Positions 43,601 through 56,569 of a DNA stretch of 64,000 nt are shown piece by piece. Under the pieces are notes generated by a model. It was not told the origin of the DNA, made no database searches, and was given only the letters and a program-made list of their open reading frames with translations. Origin of the DNA: Saccharothrix sp. NRRL B-16314 (GTDB taxonomy: Bacteria; Actinomycetota; Actinomycetes; Mycobacteriales; Pseudonocardiaceae); NCBI RefSeq assembly GCF_000716595.1, contig NZ_JNXC01000032.1, forward strand, positions 25,513 through 89,512. Direction: 5' to 3'. Position numbers and translations under genes: made by a program. Position 1 is the stretch's first letter; each line of letters starts with the position of its first letter.

Positions 43601-46600
43601 CTGCCTCGGTCTGCCGATCTCGTGGTGGCGGTGCTCGCCGTGCTCAAGGCGGGCGCGGTGTACCTGCCGATCGACCCCGGCCTGCCCGCCGAGCGCATCG
43701 CGTTCCTCTTGCGCGACGCCAGACCGGCGTTGGTGCTGGACGCCGTCCCCGACCTGACCGGGCTGCCCGACACCGCGCCCCCGGTCGAGCTGCGCCCCGA
43801 ACACGCCGCCTACCTGATCTACACGTCCGGCTCGACCGGCACCCCCAAGGGCGTGGTGGTGGAGCACCGGCAGCTGGCGAACCTGTTCTACGCCAACCAC
43901 GAGGGCCTGCGGATGAGCGAGCCGACCCGGTTCGCGGTCACCGCCACCTTCTCGTTCGACACATCGTGGGAAGGGCTGCTGTTCCTGGCCGCCGGCAACG
44001 AGCTGCACGTCATCGACGACGACCTGCGGCTCGACCCCGCCGCGCTGATCGGGTACCTGCAGCGGCACGGCATCGGGACCGTCGACCTCACACCGTCCTA
44101 CGCGCGCCAGCTGGTGCAGGCCGGGCTGCTGGAGTCGGGGCTGCGCCGGATCATGCTCGGCGGCGAGGCGGTGGACGCGGCGCTGTGGCGCTCGATCGCC
44201 GAGTCGCCCGTCGAGGGCTTCAACTACTACGGGCCGACCGAGGTGGCGGTGGACTCGGTGGCGACGCCCGTCGTCGGCGACCGGCCGGTGATCGGCCGGC
44301 CGCTGCCCAACCTCGCGGTGTACGTGCTGGACGCCGACCTGCGGCCGGTGCCGCCCGGCGTGCCCGGTGAGCTGTTCATCGCGGGCGCCCAGGTGGCGCG
44401 CGGCTACCTGGACCGGCCGGGGTTGACCGCGCAGCGGTTCGTGGCCGACCCGTTCGGCGCGGCGCCCGGTTCCCCCGGCGGAGCGCGGATGTACCGCACG
44501 GGTGACCGGGTGCGGTGGGTCGACGGCGTGTTGGAGTACCTGGGGCGGGCGGACGACCAGGTCAAGCTCCGGGGCTTCCGGATCGAGCCCGGTGAGGTCG
44601 AGGCGGCGCTGCTGGAGGTGCCCGGCGTGCGCCAGTCGGCCGTGGTGGTGCGGGAGAACCGGCTGATCGGGTACGTGACCGGCGCACCGGAGACCGACCC
44701 GCGCGACGCGCTGGCCCGGAGGCTGCCCGACTACCTGGTGCCGTCGGCGGTCGTCGTGCTGGACGAACTCCCCCTGTCCCCCAGCGGGAAGCTGGACCGG
44801 CGGGCACTGCCCGAGCCCGACCTGACCGGTGACTTCGTCGCACCGCGCACCAACGCGGAACGGGTCGTCGCCGACGTGCTGGCCGACGTGCTGGGCCTGG
44901 ACCGGGTCGGCGCGACGGACGACTTCTTCCGCCTCGGCGGTGACTCGATCCTCAGCATCCGCGTGACCTCGCGGTTGCGCGCGGCGTTCGGCGTGCAGCT
45001 GTCGCCGCGCGCGGTGTTCGAGCACCCCACGGTGTCCGGGCTCGCCGCCGCCATCCTCGATGCGGCGGGTACCGGCGAGGTGGGGGTGGGTGCCATCCCG
45101 GTGATCCCGCGCGGTGGCACCCACCCCCCGTCCGTCCGGGCCAGGGTCGACCAGTCGCCCGCCCAGCGGCGGCTGTGGTTCCTGGACCAGTTCGAGCCCG
45201 GCAGCACCGAGTACGTCACGCCCACCGCGATGCGCCTGCACGGGCCGCTGGACCTGGTCGCGCTCGGACGCGCCCTCAACGGTCTCGTGGCACGGCACGA
45301 GTCGCTGCGCACGACGTTCGACGACGGCGTGCAGATCGTGCACGAGCCGTACGACGTGGTGCTCGCGGTGGAGCACGAGCCGTGGGAGGAGGTGCTGCTG
45401 GAAGAGGTGAGCACGCCGTTCGACCTGCGTCGGGGCCCGCTGTTCCGGACCCGCCTGGTGCGGGTGGCGCCGGAGGAGCACGTGCTCGTGCTGACGCTGC
45501 ACCACATCATCACGGACGGCTGGTCGACCGGTGTCCTGGCACGCGATCTCGGCGCGCTGTACGCGGGTGAGGAGCTGCCGCCGCCGACCGTGCAGTACGT
45601 GGACTACACGGCCTGGCTGACGGAGACGCCGGTCGACTACTGGGCCGGACGCCTGGCCGGTGTGCCGCCGCTGGAGCTGCCGACCGACCGGCCGCGTGCG
45701 GCGGTGCGGGGCACGGCGGGCGCGATGCACGAGTTCACCGTGCCCGCGCCGGTCGCGAAGGCCGTGAAGGCACTGGCCGCCGAGCACGGCGACACCCTGT
45801 TCACCGCACTGCTGACCGCTACGAAGGCGCTGCTGTCCCGGTACACCGGGCAGGACGACATCGCGGTCGGCACGGCGGTGTCCGGGCGTGGGCCGGCCGA
45901 GCTGGACGACGTGGTCGGCCTGTTCGTGAACACCGTCGTGCTGCGGTCCACAGTGGACTCACGACGGTCGTTCGCCGAGTTGCTGGCGGATGTCCGGGCT
46001 ACCGTGCGCGACGGCTTCGCGCACCAGGACGTGCCGTTCGAGCGGGTGGTGGAGGCGGTCCACCCGGACCGCGACCCGAGCCGCAACGCGCTGTTCGACG
46101 TGATGGTGCTGATGCAGAACTTCGGCACCGAGGTGCCCGGGTTGGCCGGGCTCCGGGTGGAGGAGGTCCAACCACCGCTGCTGACCTCGACGTGCGACCT
46201 GACGTTCGAGTTCGGCGAGGTGGACGGGGCGCTCCTCGGCGCCGTCGAGTACAGCACCGACCTGTTCGACGAGGCGACCGTCGACCGGATGTGCCGCCAC
46301 CTGGTCGCGCTGCTGGACGGGATCACCGCGCGGCCGGACCTCCCGGTGGTCGAGCTGCCGCTGCTGCTGGGTGACGAGCCGGACGGCCGGGGCGTGCGGC
46401 TGGACGTCCCGGACCTGACGTTCCGCGACCTCTTCGAGGAGCAGGCGAAGCGCACGCCCGCCGCCACGGCCCTGGTGTGCGGTGACCACCGGCTCACGTA
46501 CGCCGAGGTCGACGCGCGGGCCAACCGGCTCGCGCACCACCTGCTGGCGCACGGCGCCTCCCCGGGGAAGTCCGGCGCGGAGCGGGCGGTCGCGGTGTCG

Positions 46601-49600
46601 CTGCCGCGCTCGGCCGATTCAGTGGTGGCGATCCTGGCCGTGCACAAGGCGGGCGCGGTCTACCTGCCGGTCGACCACGGCCTGCCCCGCGAGCGTGTGG
46701 ACTTCCTGCTCGCCGACGCGGAACCGGCGCTGGTGCTCGACGCCGTGCCGGACCTCACCGGTTATCCCGCCACCGCTCCGGACGTGCCGCTGCGGCCCGA
46801 CCAGGCCGCCTACGTGATCTACACGTCCGGTTCGACCGGCGTGCCCAAGGGCGTCGTGGTCGAGCACCGGCAGCTGGCGAACCTCCTGCACGACCACCGC
46901 CGGACGTTCTCGGCCCGGCGGCTGCGGGTCGCGCTGAGCGCGGTGTTCTCGTTCGACACGTCGTGGGAGGGTCCGCTGCTCATGGCCGACGGCCACGAGC
47001 TGCACGTGCTGACCGACGACGTCCGCCTCGAACCGGCCGCCCTGGTCGGGTACGTGCGCGAGCACCGGATCGACTTCCTCGACCTCACCCCGTCGTACGT
47101 GCGGCAGCTCATCCCGGCCGGTCTGCTCGACGGCGGGCACGTGCCGGCGGTGCTCATGCTCGGCGGTGAGGCGCTGCCCGAACCGCTGTGGCGGGAGTTG
47201 GCCGGGTCGCGGACCACGGCGCACAACTACTACGGCCCGACCGAGGTCACCGTCGACGCGGTCGCCACCCGCGTCACCGGTGACCGGCCCCTGATCGGCC
47301 GTCCGCTGGGCAACCTCGTCGCCCACGTGCTGGACGACGACCTGCGGCCGGTGCCGTCCGGTGTGCCCGGTGAGCTGTTCCTCGGCGGCGCACAGGTCGC
47401 GCGCGGCTACCTCAACCGGCCGGGTCTCACCGCGCAGCGGTTCCTGCCCGACCCGTTCGGCGAGCCCGGCTCCCGGATGTACCGCACCGGCGACCGGGTC
47501 CGCTGGGTCGGCGACCAGCTCGACTACCTGGGCCGCGACGACGACCAGGTGAAGGTCCGCGGGTTCCGGGTGGAACCCGGCGAGGTGGAGTCGGCGCTGC
47601 TGCACCACCCCGCCGTGACCCAGGCGGCCGTGGTGGCACGCGAGCACAACGGCCACCAGCGGCTGGTCGCCTACACCGTCGGCACGGCGCCCGACCTGGC
47701 CGGCTGGCTCAAGCAGCGGCTGCCGGACTACCTGGTGCCGTCCGCGTTCGTGCCGCTGGAGGCGCTGCCCCTGACGCCGAGCGGCAAGGTGGACCGGCGG
47801 GCACTGCCCGCGCCGACGTTCACCGACGCCGGGTACGTGGCGCCCGAACCGGGTGTCGCGGCCACGCTCGCCGACATCTGGGCCGACGTGCTGGGTGTCG
47901 AGCGGGTCGGCGCGCGGGACAACTTCTTCGCGCTCGGCGGCGACTCGATCCTGAGCATGCAGGTCGTGTCGCGGGCCCGCCAGGCGGGGCTGGAGCTGAC
48001 CTCCAAGGACGTCTTCCTGCGCCAGACGGTCGCGGACCTCGCGCTCGCCGTCACCACGACCAGCGGGCCGAACCACCAGCCCGTCATGCCTGATTCGCCT
48101 GGTCATGCGCCCCTCACCCCGATCCAGCGCTGGTTCTTCACGGAACAGGGACCGTTGGCGCACTTCACCATGTCCGTGGTGGTGGAGTTGGGCGACGTCG
48201 AGCCCGCCGCGGTGCAGGCCGCCGTGCGGGCCGTCGTCGCCCACCACGACGCGCTGCGGCTGCGGTTCAGCCAGGTGGACGGCGTCTGGCGGCAGGAAGT
48301 GGCGGAGGACGAGTCCGACGTGTTCTGCGTCGCGACCACTCCCGACCTCGCCGCCGAGGCCGAACTCGCTCGGGCGAGCCTCGACCTGAGGCGCGGCCCG
48401 TTGCTGCGCGCGGTGCTGTTCCCCGGTGGCAGGCTGTTCGTCACCGCGCACCACCTGGTGGTCGACGCGGTGTCGTGGCGGATCGTGCTGGCGGACCTGG
48501 ACACCGTGCTGGCCGGTGGCGAACTCGGCCCGAAGAGCACGGCGTTCACCGACTGGGCGCGCAGGCTGGACCGGCACGTGCGGGACGGCCGGTTCGACGG
48601 CGCCCTGCCGCACTGGGCCGCCGTGCCGGTGGAGGAACCCGTGCCGACGACGGCCGGCACCGCGCGGAGCGTGTCGGTCCGGTTGAGCCGGGCCGAGACG
48701 GACGCGCTGCTGCACGCCGTCCCCGACGCCTACCGGACCCGGGTCAACGACGTGCTGCTCACCGCGCTCACGTCGGCGTTCGGCGGGCGGGCGCTGATCG
48801 CGCTGGAGGGCCACGGCCGCGAGGAGCTGTTCGAGGGGGTGGACCTGTCCCGGACGGTCGGCTGGTTCACCGCGCAGTTCCCGGTGGAGCTCGGACTGCC
48901 CGACGGCGACTGGGGCACCTCGCTCAAGTCGGTGAAGGAGCAGTTGCGGGCCGTCCCCGACATGGGGTTGAGCTACGAAGCCCTCAAGTACGGCGACCGC
49001 GGCGTGACCGGCGCGCTGCCGCGGGTCTGCTTCAACTACCTGGGCCAGTGGGGCGGTGGGCTCGCCGAGTCGTCGGACGCCGAGGTCGACCACGGCCGCG
49101 AGGTGCCGGACGACCTGACCCGCCCGCACCTGCTGGACATCACCGCCGCCGTGTCCGCGGGCGAACTCGTGGTGGACTGGGAGTACTCCACCGACGTCCA
49201 CGACGAGGCCGAGGTGCGGGCGTTGGCGGACGGGATGGCGGACGCCCTGCGCGGGATCGTGGCGTTCTGCGCCCGGCCTGACGCCTGGGGCCGCACGCCG
49301 TCCGACTTCCCGCTGGCGGCGCTCACCGCCGACCAGGTGGACCGGATCACCGACCGGGACGTGGAGGACGTCTACCCGCTCACGCCGTTGCAGGCGGGCA
49401 TGTTGTTCCACAGCCTCGTGGACGACGGCACGGCCTACGTCAACCAGCTGCGCGTACGACTGTCCGATGTGGACCCGGAGCGGTTGGCGCGTGCGTGGCA
49501 GCGGGTCGTCGACCGCACGCCGATCCTCCGTTCCGACCTGGTGTGGGAGGGCCTGGACGAGCCGGTGCAGGTCGTCCGGCGCGGCGTGACCGTGCCGGTG

Positions 49601-52600
49601 ACCTACGCGGACGTCACGGACGAGCTGGTCGCGGCCGACGCCGCCGCCGGCGTGGACCTGACCGCGGCGCCGTTGATGCGGTTGACGATCGGGCGGGTGT
49701 CCGACACCGAGGTCGACCTGCTGTGGACGTCGCACCACGTGCTGCTGGACGGTTGGAGCACGGCGCAGGTGTTCGGCGAGGTGCTGAACGAGTGCGCGGG
49801 CGGCCCGGCACCGGTCCGGCGGCCGTTCCGCGACTACCTGGCCTGGCTCGCCGACGTGGACCAGACCGCCGCCGAGTCGCACTGGCGCGGCGTGCTGGCC
49901 GGGTTCGAGACGCCCACCCCCCTGCCGTTCGACCGGCCGCCGGCCGAGGCGCACCGGGCCGAGTCGTCCGCCCGGGTCGTGCTCGACCTGCCCGCCGAAC
50001 GCCTCGACGCGGTCGCCCGCACCCACGGCCTCACGGTGAACACGCTGGTCCAGGGCGCGTGGGCGCTGCTGTTGGCCCGGACCGCCGGCCGGCGGGACGT
50101 GGTGTTCGGCAGCACGGTGTCCGGTCGCCCGGCCGAGCTGCCCGGCGTCGAGTCGATGGTCGGCATGTTCATCAACACCGTGCCCACCAGGGTGTCGGTC
50201 GAACCCGAGGCCGACGTGGTCGGCTGGTTGCGGCGGTTGCAGGAGTCGCAGATCGAGTCACGGCGGTTCGAGCACGTGTCGCTGGCGCAGCTGCGGGGTT
50301 GGGCCGGGATCGAGTCGGACCCGCACTCCCGCCTGTTCGACAGCCTCCTGGCGTTCGAGAACTACCCCGTGGACAAGGACACCCCCGACGGCGGGCCGCG
50401 GGTCGGCGAGGCGAGCGGCACGGACACCACCACGTTCCCGCTCACCGTGGCCGCGCACCTGGACGACTCGCTGCACGTGGAGCTGAACTACGACCCACGC
50501 CTGTTCGACGCCGCCACCGTCACCGCGCTCGGCGACCGGCTGCGCCGGCTGCTCGACGGGATCGGCGCCGACCCGGGCCGGCGGGTGTTCGAGCTGCCGT
50601 GGCTGTCCGACGCCGACCTGGACCGGGTGCTCGCGTCGTGGCACGGCCCCGCGTCCGGTGCCGTGGTGGAGGACACCATCAAGTCGCGGTTCGCCGCGCA
50701 GGCCGCGCGCACCCCCGACGCGGTGGCGGTGACGAGTGACGGGACGAGCCTGACCTACCGGGAGCTGGACGAGCGCGCGAACCGGTTGGCGCACCACCTG
50801 ATCGGGACGGGCATCGGACCGGAGTCGGTGGTGGCGTTGACGTTGCCGCGGTCGCCGGAGCTCGTCGTCGCGATCCTGGGCGTGCTCAAGGCGGGCGCGG
50901 CCTACCTGCCGGTGGACGTCTCGTACCCGGCGGACCGCGTCGCCTACATGCTCTCCGACGCACGGCCGGCGCTCGTCCTGGACGCCCTGCCGAACCTGGC
51001 CGGGCTGCCCGCCGACGCACCGGACGTGGTGCTGCGACCGCAACACGCGGCGTACGTGATCTACACGTCGGGTTCGACCGGCAAGCCGAAGGGCGTGGTC
51101 GTCACGCACGCCGGCCTGGCGACGTTCTCGGCCGCCGAGATCGCGCGCTTCGACGTGTCACCGGGCGACCGGGTGCTCCAGTTCTCCTCCCCCAGCTTCG
51201 ACGCCTCGGTGCTGGAGCTGTGGATGGCGCTGCCCGCCGGCGCCACGCTGGTCGTGCCACCGCCCGGACCGCTGCTCGGCGAGCAGCTGGCCGGGTTCGT
51301 CACCGGGTTCGGCATCACCCACGCGCTGATCCCGCCGGCGGCGCTGGCCACCGTCGCGGATGGCGAGCTGCCGACGCTGCGCACCCTGGTGGTGGGCGGC
51401 GACGCGACCTCGGCCGAACTCGTGCGCCGGTGGGCGCCCAGCCGTCGGATGATCAACGCCTACGGCCCGACCGAGTCCACCGTCGTCACGTCGTGGAGCG
51501 AGGCGCTGGAACCCGGCGGCACGCCACCGATCGGCCGGCCCATCCCCGGCACCTCGGTGCGGGTGCTGGACGACGCGTTGCAGCCCGTTCCCGTCGGTGT
51601 CACCGGGGAGCTGTACGTCTCGGGTGTCGGCTTGGCGCGCGGGTACCTGGACCGGCCGGGGCTGACCGCGCAGCGGTTCGTCGCCGACCCGTTCGGGGCG
51701 CCGGGTGCGCGGATGTACCGGACCGGCGACCTGGTCCGCGTCCGCGACGACGGCCAGTTGGCCTTCGTGGGCCGCGCCGACCACCAGGTCAAGCTGCGCG
51801 GCTTCCGGATCGAGCTGGGCGAGGTCGAGGCCGTGCTGGCCGCGCACGACGCCGTGGCGCAGGTCGTGGTCGTCCTGCGGGAGAACCGCCTGGTCGCCTA
51901 CTACGTGCCGGCAGGGCAGGTGGACGCCGCCGGGTTGCGCGAACACGCGGGGCGGCAACTGCCCGAGTACATGGTGCCGACCGCGTACGTGGCGCTGGAA
52001 CGGTTGCCGCTCAACGCCAGCGGCAAGCTGGACCGGGCCGCGCTGCCCGCGCCGGAACGGGAGGCGTCGACGGCGGGCGGGTTCGTCGCGCCGCGCACCG
52101 AGGCCGAACGGCTGGTCGCGGACGTGTGGGCCGACGTGCTGGGTGTGGACGCGGTGGGCGCGGAGGACAACTTCTTCACCCTCGGCGGCGACTCGATCTC
52201 CAGCATCCGGGTGGTGTCGCGCCTGCGGTCGTCCTACGACGTGTCGCCGCGCGACCTGTTCGACCACCCGACCGTGATGGCGCTCGCGGCCCGCCTCTCC
52301 GGGACCACTCCTCCAGGGTTCGCCTCGAACGTCACGGTGATCCCCCGGGTCGACGGTGACGTGCCGCTGTCGTTCGCGCAGCAGCGGTTGTGGTTCCTGG
52401 ACCAGTTCTCCCCCGGCGGGACCGAGTACGTGACGCCGCTGGCCGTGCGACTGCGCGGCGCGCTGGACGTGCCCCGGCTGGAACGGGCGCTGACGGGGGT
52501 GGTGGCGCGGCACGAGTCGCTGCGGACCACGTTCCCGGCGGTGGACGGGCTGCCGGTGGCGGTGGTGCACCCGCCGGCGGACGTCGTGCTGCCGGTGGTG

Positions 52601-55600
52601 GACGAGATGCCCGCGGTGGAGCCGTTCGACCTGTCCGAGGGGCCGCTGTTCCGGCCGGTGCTGGTGCGGCTCGGGCCGGACGACCACGTGCTGGCGTTGA
52701 CCGCGCACCACATCGTCACCGACGGCTGGTCCGGCGGCGTGCTGATGTCCGACCTGACCGCCCTGTACGGCGGTGAGGAGCTGCCCCCGCTGCCCATCCG
52801 GTACGGCGATTTCGCTGCCTGGCAACGGGAACAGCCGCTGGACGCGCAGCTGGACCACTGGCGGGCGCAGCTGGCGGACGTGCCCGCGCTGGAGCTGCCG
52901 ACCGACCGGCCACGGCCGCCGGTGCAGACGACGGCGGGCGCCCAGACGGAGTTCACGGTGCCCGCGGCGGTGGCCGACCGGTTGCGCGAGCTGGCGCGGG
53001 CCGTGGACGGCACGTTGTTCATGGCGTTGGTGGCGGCCTGCCAGGTGCTGTTCCACCGGTGGTCCGGGCAGGACGACTTCGCGGTGGGCACGGTGGCGTC
53101 GGGGCGGGACCGGCCGGAGACGCAGGGCCTGATCGGGTTCTTCGTCAACACGGTGACGCTGCGGGCGCGGATCGAGCCGTCCGAGACGTTCCCGGAGTTC
53201 CTGGTCCGGACGCGGAACACCGTGCTGGACGCGTTCGCGCACCAGGAGGTGCCGTTCGAGCGGGTGGTGGACGCGGTGCAGCCGGACCGCGACACCAGTC
53301 GCACGCCGTTGTTCCAGGCCGTGGTGGCGTTGCAGAACGCGCCGCAGGCGACCGGCTTCCCGGGACTGGACGCGTCGGACGTCGCGCAGCCCGTGGTGAG
53401 CACCGGGTTCGACGTGACCGTGGAATTCGCCGAGGCGGACGACGGGCGGTTGCACGGGTCGGTCGAGTACAACACCGACCTGTTCGACGCGGGCACGGTC
53501 GGGCGGCTGGTCGAGCACCTGGGCGTGCTGCTGGCCGGGATCGCGGCGGACGCCGACCGTCCACTGTGGTCGTTGCCGGTGGTGCCGGACGCGGAGCTGG
53601 AGACGGTGGAGGCGTGGGGTTCCACGGGTCCGGCAAGTTCTGCGGGTTCTGCGGGTTCTGCGGGTTCTGCGTTCGACGGTCTCGGGTTCGTGGAGCTGGT
53701 CGAGGCGCAGGTGGTGCGGACGCCGGACGCGTTGGCGCTGACGGGCGCGGTCGACGTCACGTACGCCGACCTGAACGCACGGGCGAACCGCCTGGCGCAC
53801 CACCTGATCGGGCTCGGCGCCGGACCGGAGCGGGTCGTCGCGCTGCGGCTGCCCCGCTCGGTGGACCTCGTGGTGGCCGAGTTGGCGGTGCTGAAGGCCG
53901 GCGCCGCGTTCCTGCCGGTCGACCCGGAGTACCCGGCGGAGCGCATCTCGTTCATGCTGGCCGACGCCCGGCCGCTGGTGGTGCTGGACGGTCCGGTCGA
54001 CGTGTCCGGGCAGCCCGACACGAATCCCGGTGTGGCGGTGCGGCCGGAGCACCCGGCGTACGTGATCTACACGTCCGGGTCGACCGGGCGGCCGAAGGGC
54101 GTCGTGGTGACGCACGCCGGTCTGCCCGCGTTCTCGGCGGCGGAGATCGCCCACTTCGACGTGTCGCCGGGTGACCGGGTGCTGGAGTTCTCCTCCCCCA
54201 GCTTCGACGCGTCGGTGCTGGAGCTGTGCCTGTCGTTGCCGGCGGGTGCGGCGCTCGTCGTGCCGCCGCCGGGGCCGCTGCTGGGCGACCAGTTGGCCGA
54301 GGTGATCGACACCTACGGGGTGACGCACGCGCTGATCCCGCCGGTGGCGCTGGCCACCGTGCCGGACGTGGCGCTGCCGACGTTCCGCACGCTCGTCGTG
54401 GGCGGTGACGCGTGTTCGGCGGACCTCGTGCGGCGGTGGGCGCCCGGCCGGCGGATGGTCAACGCGTACGGGCCGACCGAGTCCACTGTGGTCACGTCGT
54501 GGAGCGGACCGCTGGAACCCGGTGGCGCGCCGCCGATCGGGCGGCCGATCCCGGGCACCGGGGTGCACGTGCTGGACGGCGAGCTGCGGCCCGTCCCGAT
54601 CGGGGTGGCCGGTGAGCTGCACGTGTCGGGCGTCGGGCTGGCGCGCGGCTACCTGGACCGGCCGGGGCTGACGGCGTCGCGGTTCGTGGCGAACCCGTTC
54701 GGGCCGCCCGGGTCGCGGATGTACCGCACGGGCGACGTGGTGCGGTGGAACGCCTCCGGGGTGCTGGAGTTCGTCGGACGCGCCGACGAGCAGGTGAAGA
54801 TCCGCGGGTTCCGGATCGAGCTCGGCGAGGTCGAGACGGCCCTGCTGCGGCACCCGGACGTGCGCGAGGCGGTCGTGGTGGCGCGGGCCGACGCCCGTGG
54901 CCACAAGCGGCTCGTCGCGTACGTGGTGGGTGAGGTGGCGAAGGTCCGGGACTTCCTGGGCGAGTCGCTGCCGGACTACCTCGTGCCGTCGCTGTTCGTG
55001 CCGGTGGACGCGTTGCCGATCAGCTCGAACGGCAAGGTCGACCGGGCACGCCTGCCGGAGCCGGACTTCTCGGCGGTGACCGGCGGCGAGTACGTGCCGC
55101 CGTCGGGGCCGGTGGAGGAGGCGCTGGCGGCGGTGTGGGCGAACGTGCTCGGCGTGCCGCGCGTCGGGGTGGAGGACAACTTCTTCTCGCTCGGCGGTGA
55201 CTCGATCCTGAGCATGCAGGTGGTGGCGCGGTCGCGGCAGGCCGGGTACCGGTTCGCCACGCGGGACCTGTTCACGCACCAGACCATCTCGTCCCTGGCG
55301 CCGCACGTGTCGGTGGAGGCCGTGTCGGCGGCCGATCGGGCGCCGGTGGTGGGTGACGTGCCGTTGACGCCGATCCAGCACTGGTTCCTGCACTCGGGGC
55401 GGAGCAACCCGCACCACTTCAACCAGTCGCACATGGTGGAGCTGGACCCGGCGGTGGACGTGGCGGCGTTGCGGCGGGCGTTGGGCGTGCTGGTGGCGCA
55501 CCACGACGCTCTGCGGCTGCGGTTCACGTCGGTCGACGGGGTGTGGCGGCAGCACAACGACGACGTCGGCGAGGTAGACGTGCTGACCGTCGTCGACGGG

Positions 55601-56569
55601 ATGTCGGAGGTGGAAGCCGTCGCGGACGAGGTGCACGCGTCGTTCGACCTGGAGACCGGGCCGTTGTTCAAGGCGGTGCTGTTCCGGGCCGCGCAGCCGG
55701 TGTTGTTGCTGGTCGCGCACCACCTGGTGGTGGACGGGGTGTCCTGGCGGGTCCTGCTCGACGACCTGGAGACCGCGTACCGGGGCGATGACCTCGGTGC
55801 CAAGACGACCTCGTACCAGGAGTGGGCGCGGCGGTTGGAAGCCCACGTGCTCGGCGGTGGGTTGGACGAGGAGATCGAGCACTGGAGCACGCCGTTCCCG
55901 CCGTCTCCGCCGCCTCAGGGCGGGACGGAAGCCGTCACGGTGGAGTTGTCGGAGGAGGACACGGACGTGTTGCTGCGCGGTGCGCCCGCCGCGTACCGGA
56001 CCCGGATCAACGACGTGCTGCTGACCGCGTTGGCGTGGGCGTTGTCCCGGTGGACCGGGTCGTCGCGGGTCGCGGTGGACCTGGAGGGCCACGGGCGGGA
56101 GGACGTGCTGGACGTGGACCTCTCGCGGACCGTCGGCTGGTTCACCACCATGTTCCCGGTGGCGCTTGACCTGCCGGAGGGGACGTGGCGGGACCGGGTG
56201 AAGGCGGTGCGGCGGCAGTTGCGCGCCGTGCCGGGCAACGGTTTCGGCTACGGGGCGCTGCGGCAGCACGGCCTGGTGCCCGACGCCGGGCGGCCCGCGG
56301 TGTCGTTCAACTACCTGGGCCAGTTCGACGGCGGTTCGGCCGAGTCGACCGGGCTGTACCGGTCGGCGCTGCCGTCCGTCGGCCTGGACCACGACCCGGC
56401 GGACGCCGGAGACCACGTGCTCGACGTGGTCGGCGAGGCCGGCCGGACGTTGGGCTTCACCTGGTACTACCACCCGGCCGTGCACTCGGCGGCGGAGATC
56501 GAAGCGGTGGTCGCCGACTTCGGCGCGGCGTTGCGGGCCATCGCCGCGGATTGTCGAGGTGCCGCATGA
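37688..56569 (+). CDS. Non-ribosomal peptide synthetase 2: five modules, ending in an epimerase, no thioesterase
   Basis: The 6293-aa enzyme carries C4-A4-T4-E4, C5-A5-T5, C6-A6-T6-E6, C7-A7-T7, C8-A8-T8-E8. Approximate starts in residues: C4 45, E4 1052, C5 1487, C6 2485, E6 3472, C7 3893, C8 4890, E8 5890. All C domains keep HHxxxDG. E4 and E8 keep it too, while E6 reads HHLVVDA. The A codes by eye are DTEDMGFVDK (A4), DTEDMGYVDK (A5, A6) and DALLVGAVVK (A7, A8). The protein stops directly after E8 ('AADCRGAA'); no GxSxG thioesterase follows. ATG 37688 lies 12 nt after GGAGG and 7 nt after the NRPS 1 stop. The stop overlaps the start of the MFS gene as ATGA. Confidence 0.96.
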   Translation: MTTSKHDRISALPEHVRELLRARLAGKAAGRPARADVIPPAPRDEPLPLSAGQQRLWFLAQFQPDSTEYTSAVALRLTGSLDRHRLTGALRGLVRRHESLRTTFDQVEGRPVQVVHDDFDFDVADFDVAHFDVTDVDDLRAELDRPFDLRRGPLFRASLFRLVGSDDVHVLLLTAHHIVVDGWSLGLLMDELAALYRGETLAPPTLQYADYAVWQRERPVDTGFWVDRLAGVVPLELPTDRPRPAERTSAGATHEFTLPTRLAGDLAELARVNETTLFTALTAACKLLLARYSGQDDIAVGTVTSGRNRPELAGLVGFLVGTVVLRDTVDTSRSFTEFLAQVNRTALDAFAHDDVPFDRVVEAVGATRAPSRTPLFDVMVVLQNASRALPELPGLRVEDHPLTRAWSNFDLSIDFTQDDDGIHGVVEYSTELFDADTVDRLSRHLLVLLAGITADPHRPMAELSLLLGDEPAGTGRDLDVPATTFPALFEAQVRRTPHATALVCEDTRLTFAEVDARANRLAHHLLAEGVEPEQVVALSLPRDAEWVIGILGILKAGAVYLPVDPGLPEARRRYLLEDSRAVRVIDAPVDTAGLPETAPVVPLRPDHAAYVIYTSGSTGKPKGVVVEHRQLVNLLHNHRADFAGEHLRVAVSAVFSFDTSWEGPLLMADGHELHVLTDDVRLEPTALVRYVREHRIDFLDLTPSYARQLLAAGLLDGDRRPKVLMLGGEALGTALWQELARADVAAHNFYGPTETTVDAVSCRITGDRPVIGRPLANLTARVLDDDLRPLPVGVPGELFLAGPQVARGYLHRPGLTADRFLADPCGEPGSRMYRTGDKVRMLAVGGADNQAERYVLEYLGRTDEQVKVRGFRIEPGEVEAALLSHPDVREAAVVARTDNGHTRLVGYVVTTGPADLREHLRRTLPEYSVPSAFVELDHLPLTANGKLDKAALPAPQAVGDGEFVAPRTPVEAELARIWAEVLGADRVGVEDNFFAVGGDSILSIQLVSRARQAGLHLTSRDVFRHQTIAELAPVVSDAAEDLITLPVRSGPAPLTPIQRWFFADRVSATGEPLHFTMSLLVELEPGVDEAVLRDAVRAVVAHHDALRLRFHQVDGRWVQEVADTEVDVFRLATDVETAAREAQRSLDLAEGPLLRAVFFPGERPELLLTAHHLAVDGVSWRILLGDLEQAYRGVPLEPVGTSFTQWAHGLDEHVRSGALDDAREHWRSLPAPEALPVDRDGPNTAASACQVSVRLDRATTDAVLTAVPPVYRTQVNDVLLSALGRALAEWTGRDAVGVTLEGHGREELVPGTDLNRTVGWFTTQFPVVLEVDDDWGRTLKSVKESLRAVPHRGLSFGALDVGQPGGGPLPQVSFNYHGRFDVADGGFYRARREVGEDVSPDDTRTHLLDVTGLVERGELELTWQFSEHVHDEATVRRLAERTLDGLREIVAHCARPDAGGRTPSDFPLARLTQEQVDALAGPDVEDVYPLTPLQAGMVFHSLVEPGAYVDRVRLMLDGVGDPAALRQAWQRVVDRTPVLRSSVVWDGVAEPVQVVHRHVELPAGPVDGPIDLGVAPLLRVGVTPLGGDRVELVWSSHHVILDGWSTAQVFGEVLEQYRAITTGTPARLPARRPFRDYLEWLAAQDRAAAEAHWRAVLSDVDGPTPLPYDRTATRAHRSEASESVRFSVDPGEAVQRAGLTVNTVVQGAWALLLARASGEDDVVFGSTVSGRPAELAGVESMVGMLINTVPTRAVVDRTAEVGTWLRGFQAAQSESRRFEHTSLSEIQSFARIEPGAGGRLFDSVVVFENYPYDPNGTGPRVVEVDAVDNTTLPLTLSASLTDRLDIDLAYDPELFDATTAERLAGWLRSLVEAIAADPSTRIADLPWLSDAERHQVLVEWNRTGRDMPSALYPEVFAEQARRTPDATALVFQGTSLTFAELDARANRLAHHLLAHGAWPTGAGAERTVAVLLPRSADLVVAVLAVLKAGAVYLPIDPGLPAERIAFLLRDARPALVLDAVPDLTGLPDTAPPVELRPEHAAYLIYTSGSTGTPKGVVVEHRQLANLFYANHEGLRMSEPTRFAVTATFSFDTSWEGLLFLAAGNELHVIDDDLRLDPAALIGYLQRHGIGTVDLTPSYARQLVQAGLLESGLRRIMLGGEAVDAALWRSIAESPVEGFNYYGPTEVAVDSVATPVVGDRPVIGRPLPNLAVYVLDADLRPVPPGVPGELFIAGAQVARGYLDRPGLTAQRFVADPFGAAPGSPGGARMYRTGDRVRWVDGVLEYLGRADDQVKLRGFRIEPGEVEAALLEVPGVRQSAVVVRENRLIGYVTGAPETDPRDALARRLPDYLVPSAVVVLDELPLSPSGKLDRRALPEPDLTGDFVAPRTNAERVVADVLADVLGLDRVGATDDFFRLGGDSILSIRVTSRLRAAFGVQLSPRAVFEHPTVSGLAAAILDAAGTGEVGVGAIPVIPRGGTHPPSVRARVDQSPAQRRLWFLDQFEPGSTEYVTPTAMRLHGPLDLVALGRALNGLVARHESLRTTFDDGVQIVHEPYDVVLAVEHEPWEEVLLEEVSTPFDLRRGPLFRTRLVRVAPEEHVLVLTLHHIITDGWSTGVLARDLGALYAGEELPPPTVQYVDYTAWLTETPVDYWAGRLAGVPPLELPTDRPRAAVRGTAGAMHEFTVPAPVAKAVKALAAEHGDTLFTALLTATKALLSRYTGQDDIAVGTAVSGRGPAELDDVVGLFVNTVVLRSTVDSRRSFAELLADVRATVRDGFAHQDVPFERVVEAVHPDRDPSRNALFDVMVLMQNFGTEVPGLAGLRVEEVQPPLLTSTCDLTFEFGEVDGALLGAVEYSTDLFDEATVDRMCRHLVALLDGITARPDLPVVELPLLLGDEPDGRGVRLDVPDLTFRDLFEEQAKRTPAATALVCGDHRLTYAEVDARANRLAHHLLAHGASPGKSGAERAVAVSLPRSADSVVAILAVHKAGAVYLPVDHGLPRERVDFLLADAEPALVLDAVPDLTGYPATAPDVPLRPDQAAYVIYTSGSTGVPKGVVVEHRQLANLLHDHRRTFSARRLRVALSAVFSFDTSWEGPLLMADGHELHVLTDDVRLEPAALVGYVREHRIDFLDLTPSYVRQLIPAGLLDGGHVPAVLMLGGEALPEPLWRELAGSRTTAHNYYGPTEVTVDAVATRVTGDRPLIGRPLGNLVAHVLDDDLRPVPSGVPGELFLGGAQVARGYLNRPGLTAQRFLPDPFGEPGSRMYRTGDRVRWVGDQLDYLGRDDDQVKVRGFRVEPGEVESALLHHPAVTQAAVVAREHNGHQRLVAYTVGTAPDLAGWLKQRLPDYLVPSAFVPLEALPLTPSGKVDRRALPAPTFTDAGYVAPEPGVAATLADIWADVLGVERVGARDNFFALGGDSILSMQVVSRARQAGLELTSKDVFLRQTVADLALAVTTTSGPNHQPVMPDSPGHAPLTPIQRWFFTEQGPLAHFTMSVVVELGDVEPAAVQAAVRAVVAHHDALRLRFSQVDGVWRQEVAEDESDVFCVATTPDLAAEAELARASLDLRRGPLLRAVLFPGGRLFVTAHHLVVDAVSWRIVLADLDTVLAGGELGPKSTAFTDWARRLDRHVRDGRFDGALPHWAAVPVEEPVPTTAGTARSVSVRLSRAETDALLHAVPDAYRTRVNDVLLTALTSAFGGRALIALEGHGREELFEGVDLSRTVGWFTAQFPVELGLPDGDWGTSLKSVKEQLRAVPDMGLSYEALKYGDRGVTGALPRVCFNYLGQWGGGLAESSDAEVDHGREVPDDLTRPHLLDITAAVSAGELVVDWEYSTDVHDEAEVRALADGMADALRGIVAFCARPDAWGRTPSDFPLAALTADQVDRITDRDVEDVYPLTPLQAGMLFHSLVDDGTAYVNQLRVRLSDVDPERLARAWQRVVDRTPILRSDLVWEGLDEPVQVVRRGVTVPVTYADVTDELVAADAAAGVDLTAAPLMRLTIGRVSDTEVDLLWTSHHVLLDGWSTAQVFGEVLNECAGGPAPVRRPFRDYLAWLADVDQTAAESHWRGVLAGFETPTPLPFDRPPAEAHRAESSARVVLDLPAERLDAVARTHGLTVNTLVQGAWALLLARTAGRRDVVFGSTVSGRPAELPGVESMVGMFINTVPTRVSVEPEADVVGWLRRLQESQIESRRFEHVSLAQLRGWAGIESDPHSRLFDSLLAFENYPVDKDTPDGGPRVGEASGTDTTTFPLTVAAHLDDSLHVELNYDPRLFDAATVTALGDRLRRLLDGIGADPGRRVFELPWLSDADLDRVLASWHGPASGAVVEDTIKSRFAAQAARTPDAVAVTSDGTSLTYRELDERANRLAHHLIGTGIGPESVVALTLPRSPELVVAILGVLKAGAAYLPVDVSYPADRVAYMLSDARPALVLDALPNLAGLPADAPDVVLRPQHAAYVIYTSGSTGKPKGVVVTHAGLATFSAAEIARFDVSPGDRVLQFSSPSFDASVLELWMALPAGATLVVPPPGPLLGEQLAGFVTGFGITHALIPPAALATVADGELPTLRTLVVGGDATSAELVRRWAPSRRMINAYGPTESTVVTSWSEALEPGGTPPIGRPIPGTSVRVLDDALQPVPVGVTGELYVSGVGLARGYLDRPGLTAQRFVADPFGAPGARMYRTGDLVRVRDDGQLAFVGRADHQVKLRGFRIELGEVEAVLAAHDAVAQVVVVLRENRLVAYYVPAGQVDAAGLREHAGRQLPEYMVPTAYVALERLPLNASGKLDRAALPAPEREASTAGGFVAPRTEAERLVADVWADVLGVDAVGAEDNFFTLGGDSISSIRVVSRLRSSYDVSPRDLFDHPTVMALAARLSGTTPPGFASNVTVIPRVDGDVPLSFAQQRLWFLDQFSPGGTEYVTPLAVRLRGALDVPRLERALTGVVARHESLRTTFPAVDGLPVAVVHPPADVVLPVVDEMPAVEPFDLSEGPLFRPVLVRLGPDDHVLALTAHHIVTDGWSGGVLMSDLTALYGGEELPPLPIRYGDFAAWQREQPLDAQLDHWRAQLADVPALELPTDRPRPPVQTTAGAQTEFTVPAAVADRLRELARAVDGTLFMALVAACQVLFHRWSGQDDFAVGTVASGRDRPETQGLIGFFVNTVTLRARIEPSETFPEFLVRTRNTVLDAFAHQEVPFERVVDAVQPDRDTSRTPLFQAVVALQNAPQATGFPGLDASDVAQPVVSTGFDVTVEFAEADDGRLHGSVEYNTDLFDAGTVGRLVEHLGVLLAGIAADADRPLWSLPVVPDAELETVEAWGSTGPASSAGSAGSAGSAFDGLGFVELVEAQVVRTPDALALTGAVDVTYADLNARANRLAHHLIGLGAGPERVVALRLPRSVDLVVAELAVLKAGAAFLPVDPEYPAERISFMLADARPLVVLDGPVDVSGQPDTNPGVAVRPEHPAYVIYTSGSTGRPKGVVVTHAGLPAFSAAEIAHFDVSPGDRVLEFSSPSFDASVLELCLSLPAGAALVVPPPGPLLGDQLAEVIDTYGVTHALIPPVALATVPDVALPTFRTLVVGGDACSADLVRRWAPGRRMVNAYGPTESTVVTSWSGPLEPGGAPPIGRPIPGTGVHVLDGELRPVPIGVAGELHVSGVGLARGYLDRPGLTASRFVANPFGPPGSRMYRTGDVVRWNASGVLEFVGRADEQVKIRGFRIELGEVETALLRHPDVREAVVVARADARGHKRLVAYVVGEVAKVRDFLGESLPDYLVPSLFVPVDALPISSNGKVDRARLPEPDFSAVTGGEYVPPSGPVEEALAAVWANVLGVPRVGVEDNFFSLGGDSILSMQVVARSRQAGYRFATRDLFTHQTISSLAPHVSVEAVSAADRAPVVGDVPLTPIQHWFLHSGRSNPHHFNQSHMVELDPAVDVAALRRALGVLVAHHDALRLRFTSVDGVWRQHNDDVGEVDVLTVVDGMSEVEAVADEVHASFDLETGPLFKAVLFRAAQPVLLLVAHHLVVDGVSWRVLLDDLETAYRGDDLGAKTTSYQEWARRLEAHVLGGGLDEEIEHWSTPFPPSPPPQGGTEAVTVELSEEDTDVLLRGAPAAYRTRINDVLLTALAWALSRWTGSSRVAVDLEGHGREDVLDVDLSRTVGWFTTMFPVALDLPEGTWRDRVKAVRRQLRAVPGNGFGYGALRQHGLVPDAGRPAVSFNYLGQFDGGSAESTGLYRSALPSVGLDHDPADAGDHVLDVVGEAGRTLGFTWYYHPAVHSAAEIEAVVADFGAALRAIAADCRGAA
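37820..42130 (+). other. NRPS module 4: C4-A4-T4-E4
   Basis: The A4 code by eye is DTEDMGFVDK. Acidic residues at the 239, 278 and 331 positions suggest a cationic or strongly polar side chain (inference). E4 has HHLAVDG, so a D residue is expected. C4 contains a short 'FDV.' repeat insert at 38041-38095. Confidence 0.85.
42145..45075 (+). other. NRPS module 5: C5-A5-T5
   Basis: C5 follows E4 and is of the D-donor type ('[16 protein letters not shown]'). The A5 code is DTEDMGYVDK. No epimerase, so an L residue is expected. Confidence 0.85.
45140..49350 (+). other. NRPS module 6: C6-A6-T6-E6
   Basis: C6 is of the L-donor type. The A6 code is DTEDMGYVDK, as in A5. The E6 active-site motif is HHLVVDA instead of HHxxxDG; the catalytic His and Asp remain, so activity is likely but not certain. 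Confidence 0.85.
49365..52310 (+). other. NRPS module 7: C7-A7-T7
   Basis: C7 follows E6 and is of the D-donor type ('[16 protein letters not shown]'). The A7 code is DALLVGAVVK, returning to the hydrophobic class of modules 1 and 3. An L residue is expected. Confidence 0.85.
52355..56566 (+). other. NRPS module 8: C8-A8-T8-E8 (terminal)
   Basis: C8 is of the L-donor type. The C-A linker carries a (SAG)n run (about 53634-53674). The A8 code is DALLVGAVVK. E8 (HHLVVDG) is the last domain, so the finished chain carries a C-terminal D residue on T8, the substrate form accepted by PBP-type thioesterases. Confidence 0.87.

Noticed and set aside
55355..56569. A possible thioesterase or terminal condensation domain at the end of NRPS 2
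   Set aside because: The last ~400 residues align with E domains ([44 protein letters not shown]). No GxSxG and no extra domain follow before the stop.
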